A stretch of DNA of 23,700 nt, taken from DASQFQ01 sp035633075. GTDB lineage: Bacteria; Actinomycetota; Thermoleophilia; Solirubrobacterales; Solirubrobacteraceae. The stretch is taken from contig DASQFQ010000099.1 of assembly GCA_035633075.1 (NCBI GenBank), positions 1 to 23,700 of the forward strand, read 5' to 3'. The notes beneath the pieces are model-generated. The model saw only the letters and a program-made list of their open reading frames with translations. It had not been told where the DNA came from and ran no database searches. The position numbers were made by a program, and so were the translations under genes. How positions within the stretch are numbered: position 1 is the first letter of the stretch; each line of letters starts with the position of its first letter. Of this stretch, positions 1-8,228 are shown piece by piece.

Positions 1-410
1 GAGCACGTGTGCAGCCAGACGCGGCGCGGGCGCAGCTCCCAGGCGCGGCGTGTGGCGGCAGAGAGCAGTACCCCGCCGAGGCCGCGGCCCTCGAACCCGG
101 GCAGCAGGCCGAGGTAGGCGATCTCCACCGCGTCGCCGGCGCGCTCGAGCTCGGCGTAGCCGGCCGTCGCGCCACGCTCGAGCACGAGCCACGTCTCGAC
201 CTCGGGCTGCGCGACCTGCGCGCGCCACCGCTCGAGGTCCCAGGGCAGGCGGTCCACCCAGCGCCAGGGGCTGCCCACCTCCGCGTAGAGCCGCCGGTTC
301 AGCGCGGGGTCGGGAGGGTCGACGAGAGCGACCTCGACCCCCGGCCGGTCGGGAGCCGGGCGCAGCGCGCCGGGGTCGGTCATCTCCAGGTACCAGGTCG
401 TGACCGTCAC
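1..410 (-). CDS. GNAT-family N-acetyltransferase, partial (3' end off the window)
   Basis: About 136 residues are visible, reading leftwards off the window edge with no stop. The GNAT acetyl-CoA loop is seen at residues 106-112 (FEGRGLG), preceded by a beta strand AYLGLLP and followed by a helix, as in motif A of the family. The N-terminal third is acidic and Pro-rich. The GTG start at 408-410 overlaps the menC stop (GTGA), so translation is probably coupled and the gene is the last visible member of the menB-menA-menC operon. An in-frame ATG at codon 10 (381-383) is an alternative start. Substrate cannot be told from sequence. A role in menaquinone synthesis is not implied; GNAT genes are often passengers. 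Family call is firm, function unknown. Confidence 0.8.
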   Translation of the reverse strand, partial: MTVTTWYLEMTDPGALRPAPDRPGVEVALVDPPDPALNRRLYAEVGSPWRWVDRLPWDLERWRAQVAQPEVETWLVLERGATAGYAELERAGDAVEIAYLGLLPGFEGRGLGGVLLSAATRRAWELRPRRVWLHTC

Positions 411-1435
411 GGCACTCCGAGCCCCGGCTCGCGCGGCACACGGATCGCGCCCCGCACGGCGCGCAGGCGCTCCCCGGGCTCCGCGAAGGCGTCGAGCGTC
501 GCCAGGCCGTGGGCCGGCATCGGCCCGCCCGCGGCCAGCCCGGCCGCGGCATGGACGGCGGCGGCTATCCCGATCGGGCCGTCGAAGGTGGAGGCGAGGT
601 AGGGGACCGAGCCGCCGGCGCGAGCCGCCGCCGCGTCGCGCAGCACCCCCGAGATCCCCCCGCAGCGCGCCACCTTGAGGCACACGGCGTCGGTCGCGCC
701 CGAGCCCGCGGCGTCGGCGTCGGCGGCGGTCTCGTCCATCGCCAAGGGGACGTCGACCTCCGCGCGCACCGCCCGCAGCGCCTCCACGCCGTGGACGGGC
801 TCCTCGGCCAGCTCGATCCCCACCGGCGCCAGCGACCGCAGGTTGGCGACGGCCTCCTGCACGTCCCAGCTGCCGTTGGCGTCCAGCCGGATCGCGACAC
901 CGCGACCGACCGCGGCGCGCACCGCGCCCAGCCGGCCGGCGTCGTCGCCCACGCCGACCTTGAGCTTGAGGGTGTCGAAGCCGTCCTGCGCCGCGGCCGC
1001 GGCGGCGGCGGCAGCGCCCGCGCGGTCGCGGGCGTCGACGACGGCGTTGACGGGGATGGAGCGCGCCGCCTCGACGGAGATGAGCTGCGCGACGGGGCGG
1101 CCCGAGCGGCGCCCGACCAGATCCCATAGCGCGAGGTCGACGGCGGAAAGCGCCTGGGGGAGGTCGCGCTCGGCACGGCAGGCGTCGAGCACCGCCTCCG
1201 GCGGATGCGCCTCCGTGAGCCCGGCGAGCACCTCGATGTAGGCGTCGAGCGCGGCACGCACGGCGGCGAGCGGCACACCGTCGTAGGGCTCCAGTGGCGC
1301 GGCCTCCCCGTGGCCCTCGGTCCCGTCCGCGGCCACGAGGCGGACGCGCAGCAGCGCCCGCTCATCCAGCACCCCCCAGGCGAAGCGCAGCGGCTCGCGC
1401 AGCGCCAGCGCCATCGGCTGCACCTCCAGGCGCAT
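407..1435 (-). CDS. menC: o-succinylbenzoate synthase (enolase superfamily)
   Basis: 342 aa. Dehydrates SHCHC to o-succinylbenzoate in menaquinone synthesis. Enolase-superfamily catalytic set is visible: K157-x-K159 (TLKLKVG), metal ligands D185 (LDANGSW), E211/E212 (LAEEPV) and D234 (MDET), and K254 (CLKVARCGG) on the other face; STFDGPIG near 282-289 is the usual C-terminal barrel motif. The ATG at 1433-1435 overlaps the menA stop as TGATG, which fixes the start; the open frame continues upstream only as a shadow inside menA. Homologues include N-succinylamino acid racemases and dipeptide epimerases, so specificity rests on the menB/menA/menE neighbours. An Ala run at about 140-149 lies between barrel strands and is probably a loop or helix. 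Confidence 0.92.
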   Translation of the reverse strand: MRLEVQPMALALREPLRFAWGVLDERALLRVRLVAADGTEGHGEAAPLEPYDGVPLAAVRAALDAYIEVLAGLTEAHPPEAVLDACRAERDLPQALSAVDLALWDLVGRRSGRPVAQLISVEAARSIPVNAVVDARDRAGAAAAAAAAAQDGFDTLKLKVGVGDDAGRLGAVRAAVGRGVAIRLDANGSWDVQEAVANLRSLAPVGIELAEEPVHGVEALRAVRAEVDVPLAMDETAADADAAGSGATDAVCLKVARCGGISGVLRDAAAARAGGSVPYLASTFDGPIGIAAAVHAAAGLAAGGPMPAHGLATLDAFAEPGERLRAVRGAIRVPREPGLGVP

Positions 1436-2349
1436 CAGCTCGCGAGCATGCCCGCCGAGAGCAGGCCGCAGAACGCGAGCTGGAGCCGCCCGGTGCCGGC
1501 CAGCGCGCCGTTGAGCGACGGGCCGTCGGTGCGCGTCCGCACCGTGCGGACGACGGGCACCGCGAGCGGCGCAGCGAGCAGCGCAAGCAGCAGCCAGGGC
1601 GAGAGCGAGCCGAGCAGCCAGGGGACCTGCGAGGTGATGAACGCGCCCACCACCATCCCGGCGTAGAGGGCGCGCGAGCGCTCGCGGCCCAGCCGCACCG
1701 CCAGCGTGCGCTTGCCCGCGCGCCGGTCGGTCTCCAGGTCGCGGACGTTGTTGACCACGAGGATCGCCGCGGCCAGCAGGCCGACGGGGACCGCGAGCGC
1801 GAGTGCCTCCCACTCGAGCCGCTCGACCTGCGCGTAGTAGGAGCCGGTGACCGCCACGACGCCGAAGAACAGGAACACGAACACCTCGCCGAGCCCCTCG
1901 TAGCCGTAGGGACGCGGGCCGCCCGTATAGAGCACGCCGGCGAGGATCGAGGCGGCGCCGACCAGCAGCAGCTCCCAGCCCGCGGTCGCGATCAGGTAGG
2001 AGCCGGCGAGCACGGCGAGCCCGAAGGCGACGTAGGTGGCCAGCAGGACCTGCCGCGGCGGGACGAGCCCGCCGGCGGTGACGCGCACGGGGCCGAGCCG
2101 GTCCTCGGTGTCGGCGCCGCGGCGCGCGTCGGAGTAGTCGTTGGACAGGTTCGTGCCGACCTGGATGAACAGGGCGCCGAGCAGGGCGGCGAGGAACGTG
2201 AGCACCTTGAACGTGCCCTGCGTCGCCGCCAGCGCCGTGCCCACGAGCACCGGCGCCACTGCAGCCGGCAGCGTGCGCGGCCGGGCCGCCATCGCCCAGA
2301 TGCGCAGCGCGCTCGGGCGCTCCGCGCCGAGCGAGGCCCGCGCGCTCAC
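1435..2349 (-). CDS. menA: 1,4-dihydroxy-2-naphthoate polyprenyltransferase
   Basis: 304 aa integral membrane UbiA-family enzyme that attaches the isoprenoid tail to DHNA, giving demethylmenaquinone. Both Asp-rich Mg-diphosphate motifs are present: N70-D71-x-x-D74 (NLSNDYSD) with D80, and NNVRDLETD at about 200-208. The N-terminal signature ARPRTLPAAVAPVLVGTAL matches the family, and about eight hydrophobic segments follow. I chose GTG at 2347-2349: it leaves a normal 20-residue lead-in and has GGAG six bases upstream. ATG at 2290-2292 would start too close to the first conserved residues. The stop overlaps menC (TGATG). A 55-nt gap separates it from menB. Confidence 0.9.
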   Translation of the reverse strand: MSARASLGAERPSALRIWAMAARPRTLPAAVAPVLVGTALAATQGTFKVLTFLAALLGALFIQVGTNLSNDYSDARRGADTEDRLGPVRVTAGGLVPPRQVLLATYVAFGLAVLAGSYLIATAGWELLLVGAASILAGVLYTGGPRPYGYEGLGEVFVFLFFGVVAVTGSYYAQVERLEWEALALAVPVGLLAAAILVVNNVRDLETDRRAGKRTLAVRLGRERSRALYAGMVVGAFITSQVPWLLGSLSPWLLLALLAAPLAVPVVRTVRTRTDGPSLNGALAGTGRLQLAFCGLLSAGMLAS

Positions 2350-2404
2350 TGCTCGCTCCGCTCGCACTCTTGGGTTGCGAGACTGGTTCGCGGGCTTCGC
2401 CCAC

Positions 2405-3226
2405 TCACGGCCGGTGGGGGAACCGCGAGAAGTCGGGCGCGCGCTTCTCCCGGTAGGCGTCGCGGCCCTCCTGTGCCTCCTCGCTGGCGTAGAAGAGGAG
2501 GTTGGCGTCATGCGCGAGCTGCTGGATGCCGGCAAAGCCGTCCTCGGCGGCGTGGACGCTCGCCTTCACGAGGCGCAGCGCGAACGGCGAGAGGGCGAGC
2601 ATCTCGCGGCACCAGGCGACGGTCTCCTCCTCGAGGCGGTCGAGCGGGACCACGGTGTTGACGAGACCCATGTCCAGGGCCTGACGGGCGTCGTACTGGC
2701 GACACAGGAACCACAGCTCCTTGGCCTTCTTGGGGCCGACGTGGCTCGCCAGGAGCGCCGCCCCGAAGCCCCCGTCGAAGGAGCCGACGCGCGGACCGGT
2801 CTGCCCGAAGCGGGCGTTGTCGGCCGCGATCGTCAGGTCGCAGACGAGGTGGAGCACGTGACCGCCGCCGATCGCGTAGCCGGCCACCATGGCCACCACG
2901 GGCTTGGGCAGCCGGCGGATCTGCACGTGCAGGTCTGTCACGTGGAAGCGCCCGAGGGCCGCGTGCTCCGCCACGTAGCCCGTGTCGCCGCGCACTCGCT
3001 GGTCGCCGCCGGAGCAGAAGGCGTGCGGTCCCTCTCCGGCGAGCACGACCACGCCGATGTCGGTGTCCTCGCGAGCGCGCACCAGCGCGTCGGAGATCTC
3101 GATCAGCGTCTCCGGCCGGAAGGCGTTGCGGACCTCCGGCCGGTCGATGGTGATCTTGGCGATGCCTTCGGCGAGCTCGTAGCGGATGTCCGCGTACTCC
3201 CCGGCCGGCGTCCAGGCGACGGGCAC
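2405..3226 (-). CDS. menB: 1,4-dihydroxy-2-naphthoyl-CoA synthase
   Basis: 273 aa crotonase-fold enzyme that cyclises o-succinylbenzoyl-CoA to DHNA-CoA. Seen: the oxyanion-hole region FCSGGDQ (70-76), AIGGGHVLHLVCDLTIA (118-134) and the MenB signature FGQTGPRVGSFDGGFG (140-155) with the conserved Asp at 151. In the family, Gly in the QTG position marks bicarbonate-dependent (type I) MenB, whereas type II enzymes carry Asp there; this one has Gly, so type I is predicted. The in-frame GTG at 3224-3226 is the only sensible start; a nearby ATG (aATGtc) is out of frame. It has no Shine-Dalgarno but has TAATGT 7 nt upstream, consistent with a leaderless message. First gene of the leftward men operon. 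Confidence 0.93.
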   Translation of the reverse strand: MPVAWTPAGEYADIRYELAEGIAKITIDRPEVRNAFRPETLIEISDALVRAREDTDIGVVVLAGEGPHAFCSGGDQRVRGDTGYVAEHAALGRFHVTDLHVQIRRLPKPVVAMVAGYAIGGGHVLHLVCDLTIAADNARFGQTGPRVGSFDGGFGAALLASHVGPKKAKELWFLCRQYDARQALDMGLVNTVVPLDRLEEETVAWCREMLALSPFALRLVKASVHAAEDGFAGIQQLAHDANLLFYASEEAQEGRDAYREKRAPDFSRFPHRP

Positions 3227-3233
3227 GCAGTTG

Positions 3234-3239
3234 ACATTA
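3234..3239 (-). promoter_or_regulatory. -10 box for menB, leaderless type
   Basis: TAATGT on the minus strand, 7 nt before the menB GTG. It overlaps the menE -10 box on the other strand by two bases. Spacing places transcription start at or next to the start codon. No good -35 match seen. Confidence 0.55.
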
Positions 3240-3243
3240 GCCT
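3238..3243 (+). promoter_or_regulatory. -10 box for menE, leaderless type
   Basis: TAGCCT, 7 nt before the menE GTG; the same hexamer precedes ilvC. TTGACA at 3231-3236 is too close (1 nt) to serve as its -35. Confidence 0.55.
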
Positions 3244-3250
3244 CTGGCCG

Positions 3251-4540
3251 GTGGAGATCGACCCGTGGCTGCCGCGCGCCGCCGCCCGGCGGCCGCACGG
3301 CATCGCACTCGAGACGCCAGGCGGTCCCGTCGCCTACCGCGACCTGCTGATGGGGGCGACCCGTGCCGCGGGCGCGCTCGCGGCGCTCGGGGTCAAGCCC
3401 GGCGACCGCGCGGCGCTCGAGCTCGCCCCCGGGCGCGACTTCGTGGAGGCCGTCCACGGCTGCCTGCTCCTCGGGGCGGCGGCCGTCCCCGTGGACCCGC
3501 GGCTGGGGGAGGGGGAGCGCGGCGCCCAGACCCGGGGGGCGGCGGCCGTCGTCGTCGAGCCCCTGCACGCCGGGACACGGATGTTCGTCAGGACGGAATG
3601 GCTGCCCGACGACGTCGCGCTCGTCGTCCACACGTCGGGGACGACGGGCAGCCCGCGGCCCGTGGAGCTGACCTTCGCCAACCTGCAGGCCCACGCGCGG
3701 GCCGCGGCGGTCGCCGTGGCGCTCGCCCCCGAGGACCGCTGGCTGTCCCCGCTGCCGCTCGCGCACGTCGGCGGGCTGATGGCGCTGCTGCGCTGCTCGG
3801 CGCAGGCGGCCACCTTCGTGCTCGACCCGCCGCCGTTTGACGCCGACAACGTGGCGCGCAAGCTGCGCGAGGGCGTCACCGTCGCCTCGCTCGTGCCCAC
3901 GATGCTCGAGCGCGTGCTCGACGCAGGAGGCACGCCCGGTCCGCGCCTGCGGCGGATCCTGCTCGGCGGCGGACCGGTCACGCGCGCGCTGCTCGTGCGC
4001 GCGCGCACGGCGGGCTACCCCGTCTGCCAGACCTACGGGCTCACCGAGGCGTGCTCCACCGTCACCCTGTCGGAGCCCGGGGACCTCGAGACCGCCGGGC
4101 GCCCGCTCCCCGGTCTCGGCGTGTCGATCGGGCGCGACGGCGAGATCCTCGTGACGGGGCCTGCCGTGGCGGGGGAGCAGGTCTTGCGGACGGGAGACCT
4201 CGGGCGGCTCTGCGACGACGGGCGCCTCGTCGTCATCGGCCGCAAGGCGGACACCATCGTCACCGGCGGGGAGAACGTGTCGCCGGCGGAGGTCGAGGGG
4301 GCGCTGCTCGAGCATCCCGACGTGGCCGAGGCGGCCGTCTTCGCCCGCAAGCACGCGTTGTGGGGCGAGGCCGTGTCCGCCAAGGTCGTCCCGCGCGCCG
4401 GCGCCGCGCCGACAGCGGCGCAGCTGCGGGCGCACTGCTCCGAGCGCCTCGCCGGCTACAAGGTGCCCAAGGGCTTCGAGCTGGTCGAGGCGCTGCCCCG
4501 CACCGCGTCTGGGAAGCTCCTGCGCAGAGCGCTCTCATGA
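3251..4540 (+). CDS. menE: o-succinylbenzoate-CoA ligase
   Basis: 429 aa ANL-superfamily adenylating enzyme that activates o-succinylbenzoate to its CoA ester, the substrate of MenB. Motifs in order: P-loop TSGTTGSPRP (128-137; Arg where many relatives have Lys), the CQTYGLTEACS adenine-site motif, RTGDLG, GRKADTIVTGGENVSPAEVE hinge region, and the C-terminal PRTASGK motif with catalytic Lys at about 422. It is short for the family (usually 450-500 aa) with a reduced N-terminal domain. GTG at 3251-3253 was chosen because it sits 7 nt after a TAGCCT box and just precedes the first plausible residues; the open frame runs further upstream through menB antisense only as a shadow. Divergent from menB; overlaps the next gene by ATGA. 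Confidence 0.88.
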   Translation: MEIDPWLPRAAARRPHGIALETPGGPVAYRDLLMGATRAAGALAALGVKPGDRAALELAPGRDFVEAVHGCLLLGAAAVPVDPRLGEGERGAQTRGAAAVVVEPLHAGTRMFVRTEWLPDDVALVVHTSGTTGSPRPVELTFANLQAHARAAAVAVALAPEDRWLSPLPLAHVGGLMALLRCSAQAATFVLDPPPFDADNVARKLREGVTVASLVPTMLERVLDAGGTPGPRLRRILLGGGPVTRALLVRARTAGYPVCQTYGLTEACSTVTLSEPGDLETAGRPLPGLGVSIGRDGEILVTGPAVAGEQVLRTGDLGRLCDDGRLVVIGRKADTIVTGGENVSPAEVEGALLEHPDVAEAAVFARKHALWGEAVSAKVVPRAGAAPTAAQLRAHCSERLAGYKVPKGFELVEALPRTASGKLLRRALS

Positions 4541-5388
4541 CCGTGCCCGACGACTACCGCCAGGAGAGCCGCACCCGCTGGGCGCGGTCGGCCGCGGGCT
4601 GGCAGACCCGGCGGGACGAGATGCGGACCACCACCATGCCCGTCTCGGTGTGGATGGTCGATGCGCTCGAGCCCCAGGCCGGTCACGAGCTGCTCGAGCT
4701 CGCCGCCGGCACGGGGGATGTCGGCTTCCTCGCCGCCGAGATGATCGCGCCCGGCGGCACCCTGATCTCCTCGGACTTCGTGCCCGAGATGCTCACCGTG
4801 GCCCAGGCGCGTGCGCGGGAGCTGGGGATCGAGAACGTGCGCTTCCGCCAGATCGACGCCTCCCAGTCGATCGACCAGCCGGCCGCGAGCCTCGACGGCG
4901 TGCTGTGCCGCTGGGGCTACATGCTGATGGCCGACCCCGAGACCGCACTGCGCGAGACGCGCCGGATCCTGCGGCCTGGGGCCCGCGTCGCGCTCGCCGC
5001 CTGGACCGGCCCGGAGGAGAACCGCTGGGCCTCGACCCCGATGCGCGAGCTGGTCCTGCGGGGCATCGTCGAGCGCCCCGACCCCGAGGCCCCCGGGCAG
5101 TTCGCGTGGGCGCGCGAGGGCGCGATCGCCGAGCGGATCCAGGACGCCGGGTTCGGCGAGCACCGGGTCGAGGTCGTCGAGTTCGTCATGACCTACCCCA
5201 CCTTCGAGGCCTGGATCGACACGCTGCGCGACCTTTCGCTGGGGCTGCGCGAGGCGCTCGACGGCCTCGACCCCGCGACGCGGGAGGACGTGCTCGCCGC
5301 CGTGCGCCGACAGGCGGCGGACCACATCCTGCCCGACGGCAGCCTCGCGATCCCCGCCCGCAGTTGGGTGGCCGCCGCCGGCGCCTGA
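4537..5388 (+). CDS. class I SAM-dependent methyltransferase, candidate menaquinone C-methyltransferase
   Basis: 283 aa. Rossmann SAM-binding motif I is LELAAGTGD (53-61), acidic D80 ends strand beta2 (LISSDF), and the post-motif region LRPGARVALAAW (145-156) is typical of UbiE/MenG-like enzymes. ATG overlaps the menE stop (ATGA), so it is translationally coupled to menE. Its position in the men locus, and the lack of another MenG in the window, suggest it could methylate demethylmenaquinone. However it is longer than classical UbiE/MenG (about 230-250 aa) and lacks the usual UbiE signature (NAFGIRN-like), so specificity is open. Its C-terminal third is helical (DTLRDLSLGLREAL and onwards). 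Confidence 0.75.
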   Translation: MTVPDDYRQESRTRWARSAAGWQTRRDEMRTTTMPVSVWMVDALEPQAGHELLELAAGTGDVGFLAAEMIAPGGTLISSDFVPEMLTVAQARARELGIENVRFRQIDASQSIDQPAASLDGVLCRWGYMLMADPETALRETRRILRPGARVALAAWTGPEENRWASTPMRELVLRGIVERPDPEAPGQFAWAREGAIAERIQDAGFGEHRVEVVEFVMTYPTFEAWIDTLRDLSLGLREALDGLDPATREDVLAAVRRQAADHILPDGSLAIPARSWVAAAGA

Positions 5389-5394
5389 CCTCGC

Positions 5395-5400
5395 TAGCCT
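5395..5400 (+). promoter_or_regulatory. -10 box for ilvC, leaderless type
   Basis: TAGCCT in the 21-nt gap after the methyltransferase, 9 nt before the ilvC ATG. No Shine-Dalgarno is present in the gap, so the ilvC message probably starts at the AUG. Confidence 0.5.
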
Positions 5401-5409
5401 GCGCCACCC

Positions 5410-6399
<990 letters not shown>

Positions 6400-6414
6400 G
6401 CGCCGGCGTCTCGC

Positions 6415-6436
6415 GCAGCCGGGGGAGTCCCGCTGC
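6415..6436 (+). terminator. possible hairpin terminator after ilvC
   Basis: Inverted repeat GCAGC...GCTGC, extended by GGG/CCC after a one-base bulge, lies 16 nt after the ilvC stop. There is no U-run, so at best it is an I-shaped terminator of the sort common in high-GC actinobacteria. The next promoter box starts right after it. Confidence 0.35.
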
Positions 6437-6442
6437 CACAAT
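6437..6442 (+). promoter_or_regulatory. possible -10 box for the small membrane protein gene
   Basis: CACAAT, 7 nt before the ATG at 6450. It keeps A2 and the AAT end of TATAAT but lacks the first T, so it is the weakest member of the series in this window. Confidence 0.35.
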
Positions 6443-6449
6443 CCGCCGC

Positions 6450-7028
6450 ATGGCCGACCCGCCGCCCCCCTCCGGAGAGTGGCTTCCGCCGCAGGCTCCC
6501 GGCGGCCGGCCGCCGCCGCGCTTCGAGCCCGAGCCCGAGCCGCAGTTCGCCCCGCCGGTGGCGCCCCCGCCCGCGGCGCCCCGGCAGCCAGAAGCGCCTC
6601 CGGTGTTCGTCAAGCCGCAAACCGGCCCGGTCAGCGGCCTAACCATCGCGGCGCTGATCCTGAGCATCTCGAGCCTCCTGTTCCTCGTGCTCTCGCTCGG
6701 GCTGTCGTTCGCCCTCTCGCTCCCGCTGTCCGCCGCCGCCTGGGTGTGCGCGGCCAGGAAGAAGTCCGCGATCCGGGCGGGTCGGGCCGAGGGCGGCGCC
6801 CGCCACGCCCAGCTGGGGCTCGTGCTGGCCATGGTGGGAGTGGCCCTGAGCGTGGCGGCGATGGTGGTCTGGATCGGGCTGATCGCGGCCGGGTTCTCGC
6901 TCGAGGAGCTCCAGCGCAACCTCGAGCAAGAGCTCGAGCGCCAGCGTCAGCGCCAGCGCAGCTCCGACGATCCGGTGACCCACCTGCGGGAGCTCTCGGC
7001 GGCCGCCGCCGTCCTGCTCGGCCGCTAA
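6450..7028 (+). CDS. Pro-rich membrane protein with DUF4190-like architecture
   Basis: 192 aa. Residues 1-60 are Pro/Glu-rich, low complexity and probably disordered. Hydrophobic segments at about 63-99 (one long or two close helices) and 122-149 are separated by a basic loop (ARKKSAIRAGRAEGGARHAQLG). The C-terminus (150-172) is a Glu/Gln/Arg-rich helix that could form a short coiled coil. The pattern of a Pro-rich head, paired membrane segments and a conserved Arg-containing loop resembles DUF4190 proteins of actinobacteria; assignment is by architecture only. The stop codon TAA is part of the next gene's TAACCT box. Function unknown. Confidence 0.75.
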   Translation: MADPPPPSGEWLPPQAPGGRPPPRFEPEPEPQFAPPVAPPPAAPRQPEAPPVFVKPQTGPVSGLTIAALILSISSLLFLVLSLGLSFALSLPLSAAAWVCAARKKSAIRAGRAEGGARHAQLGLVLAMVGVALSVAAMVVWIGLIAAGFSLEELQRNLEQELERQRQRQRSSDDPVTHLRELSAAAAVLLGR

Positions 7029-7031
7029 CCT
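7026..7031 (+). promoter_or_regulatory. -10 box for the class V aminotransferase gene
   Basis: TAACCT overlapping the stop of the preceding gene, 5 nt before GTG 7037 (11 nt before a second in-frame GTG at 7043). Supports a start at 7037 or 7043 with a leaderless message. Confidence 0.5.
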
Positions 7032-7036
7032 GCCTC

Positions 7037-8221
7037 GTGGCAGTGACGCCGAATCCGTTCACCAAGCAGTACCTGATGACGGCGGGCCCGACGCCGGTGC
7101 CGCCCAAGGTCTCTCAGGTGATGGCCGAGCCGGTGCTGTACCACCGCGCCCCCGCCTTCGTGGAGGTCTACGAGCGCGTCCTGGGCAAGCTCGGCTACGT
7201 CTTTCAGACCGAGAACGACGTCCTGGCCTTCGCGGCCAGCGGATCGGGCGCGATGGAGTCCGCCGTGGCCAACCTCGTGCGTCCGGGCACACCGGTGCTC
7301 GCCTGCGGGGCGGGCAAGTTCGGCGAGCGCTGGATCGAGCTGTGCGACAGCTACGGAGGCGAGACGGTCCGCTACGAGCCCGGCTGGGGCGAGCGCCTGG
7401 ATCCGGCGGAGATCGAGCGCCTGCTCGGCGGGCACACGGAGATCGGCGCCGTGTTCGCCACCCTCAGCGAGACCTCGACGGGAATCGTCCACGACGTCGC
7501 CGCAATCGCCGAGGTCGCGCGCGCCCACGACGCCCTGCTCGTCGTCGACGCTGTGTCGGGCCTCGGCGCCGCGGAGCTGCGCCAGGACGAGTGGGGGATC
7601 GACGTCGTGGTCGCGGGCTCCCAGAAGGCGCTCATGTGCCCGCCCGGCCTGGCCTTCGCGTCGGTGTCACAGCGTGCCCTGGACGTCGCCGCCGAGTCGC
7701 CGGGCGGCCGCTACTACTTCGACTGGGGGCGGACGGCGAAGGCCCAGCGCAAGGGCGACAGCCCCTTCACGCCACCCGTGACCCTGTTCATGGGCCTCGA
7801 CGTCTCGCTCGACATGATCCACGAGGAGGGCATCGAGGACGTCTTCGCCCGCCACGCCCTGCTCGCCCGCGCCACGCGGGCCGGGACGGCCGCGCTCGGC
7901 CTCGACCTGTTCGGTGACCCCGACGAGCGCGCGACCGTCGTGACCGCCATCGAGCTGCCCGAGACGATTCACGGCGCCAAGGTCCCGGGCGCCCTGCGCA
8001 AGCTCGGCATCACCGCCAACGGCGGACAGGGAGAGCTCGCGGGGCGCATCCTGCGGATCGCCCACTGCGGCTACTTCGGCGCCTTTGACATCCTGACCAC
8101 GCTGTCGGGCCTGGAGATGGTCCTGCACGAGCTCGGCGGCGAGGTCGAGCACGGCGCCGGCGTGGGCGCGGCCCAGCGGGTCTTTCTGGAAGCCGGCGTG
8201 GTCGCCGCCCCGGCCGCCTGA
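7037..8221 (+). CDS. class V aminotransferase, likely serving serine biosynthesis (phosphoserine or alanine/serine-glyoxylate type)
   Basis: 394 aa PLP enzyme. Seen: N-terminal MTAGPTPVPPKV, AFAASGSGAME phosphate-binding region (65-74), D171 contacting the PLP ring (LVVDAVSGLG), and Schiff-base Lys197 (AGSQKALMCPPGL). This is the alanine-/serine-glyoxylate aminotransferase subgroup of fold-type I class V. It sits 7 nt before serA, and such pairs are known in bacteria and archaea that lack a canonical SerC, so the probable task is transamination of 3-phosphohydroxypyruvate made by SerA. Glyoxylate transamination is the main alternative. GTG start chosen from the TAACCT box and the N-terminal length. 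Confidence 0.88.
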   Translation: MAVTPNPFTKQYLMTAGPTPVPPKVSQVMAEPVLYHRAPAFVEVYERVLGKLGYVFQTENDVLAFAASGSGAMESAVANLVRPGTPVLACGAGKFGERWIELCDSYGGETVRYEPGWGERLDPAEIERLLGGHTEIGAVFATLSETSTGIVHDVAAIAEVARAHDALLVVDAVSGLGAAELRQDEWGIDVVVAGSQKALMCPPGLAFASVSQRALDVAAESPGGRYYFDWGRTAKAQRKGDSPFTPPVTLFMGLDVSLDMIHEEGIEDVFARHALLARATRAGTAALGLDLFGDPDERATVVTAIELPETIHGAKVPGALRKLGITANGGQGELAGRILRIAHCGYFGAFDILTTLSGLEMVLHELGGEVEHGAGVGAAQRVFLEAGVVAAPAA

Positions 8222-8228
8222 GCCCCGC

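Noticed and set aside
140..1020. Ala-rich run in menC as a sign of repeat expansion or frameshift
   Set aside because: Frame and catalytic residues on both sides are intact; low-complexity Ala stretches are common in GC-rich genes.
407..2404. Long minus-strand frame that would give menC a 320-residue N-terminal extension
   Set aside because: The extension is antiphase to menA, has Arg/Ala-rich shadow composition and no family features; menC starts at the TGATG overlap.
2350..2404. GC-rich imperfect repeats (GCGAGC/GGAGCGAGC and GGGCGAAGCCC) in the menB-menA gap, as a possible REP-like element
   Set aside because: Too short, found only once in the window, and part of it is explained as the menA Shine-Dalgarno. 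Would need genome-wide repeat counts.
3231..3236. Perfect TTGACA -35 hexamer upstream of menE
   Set aside because: No -10 lies 16-18 nt downstream of it outside the coding sequence, and it is only 1 nt from the TAGCCT box. Its bases are better explained as part of the menB -10 and spacer on the other strand.
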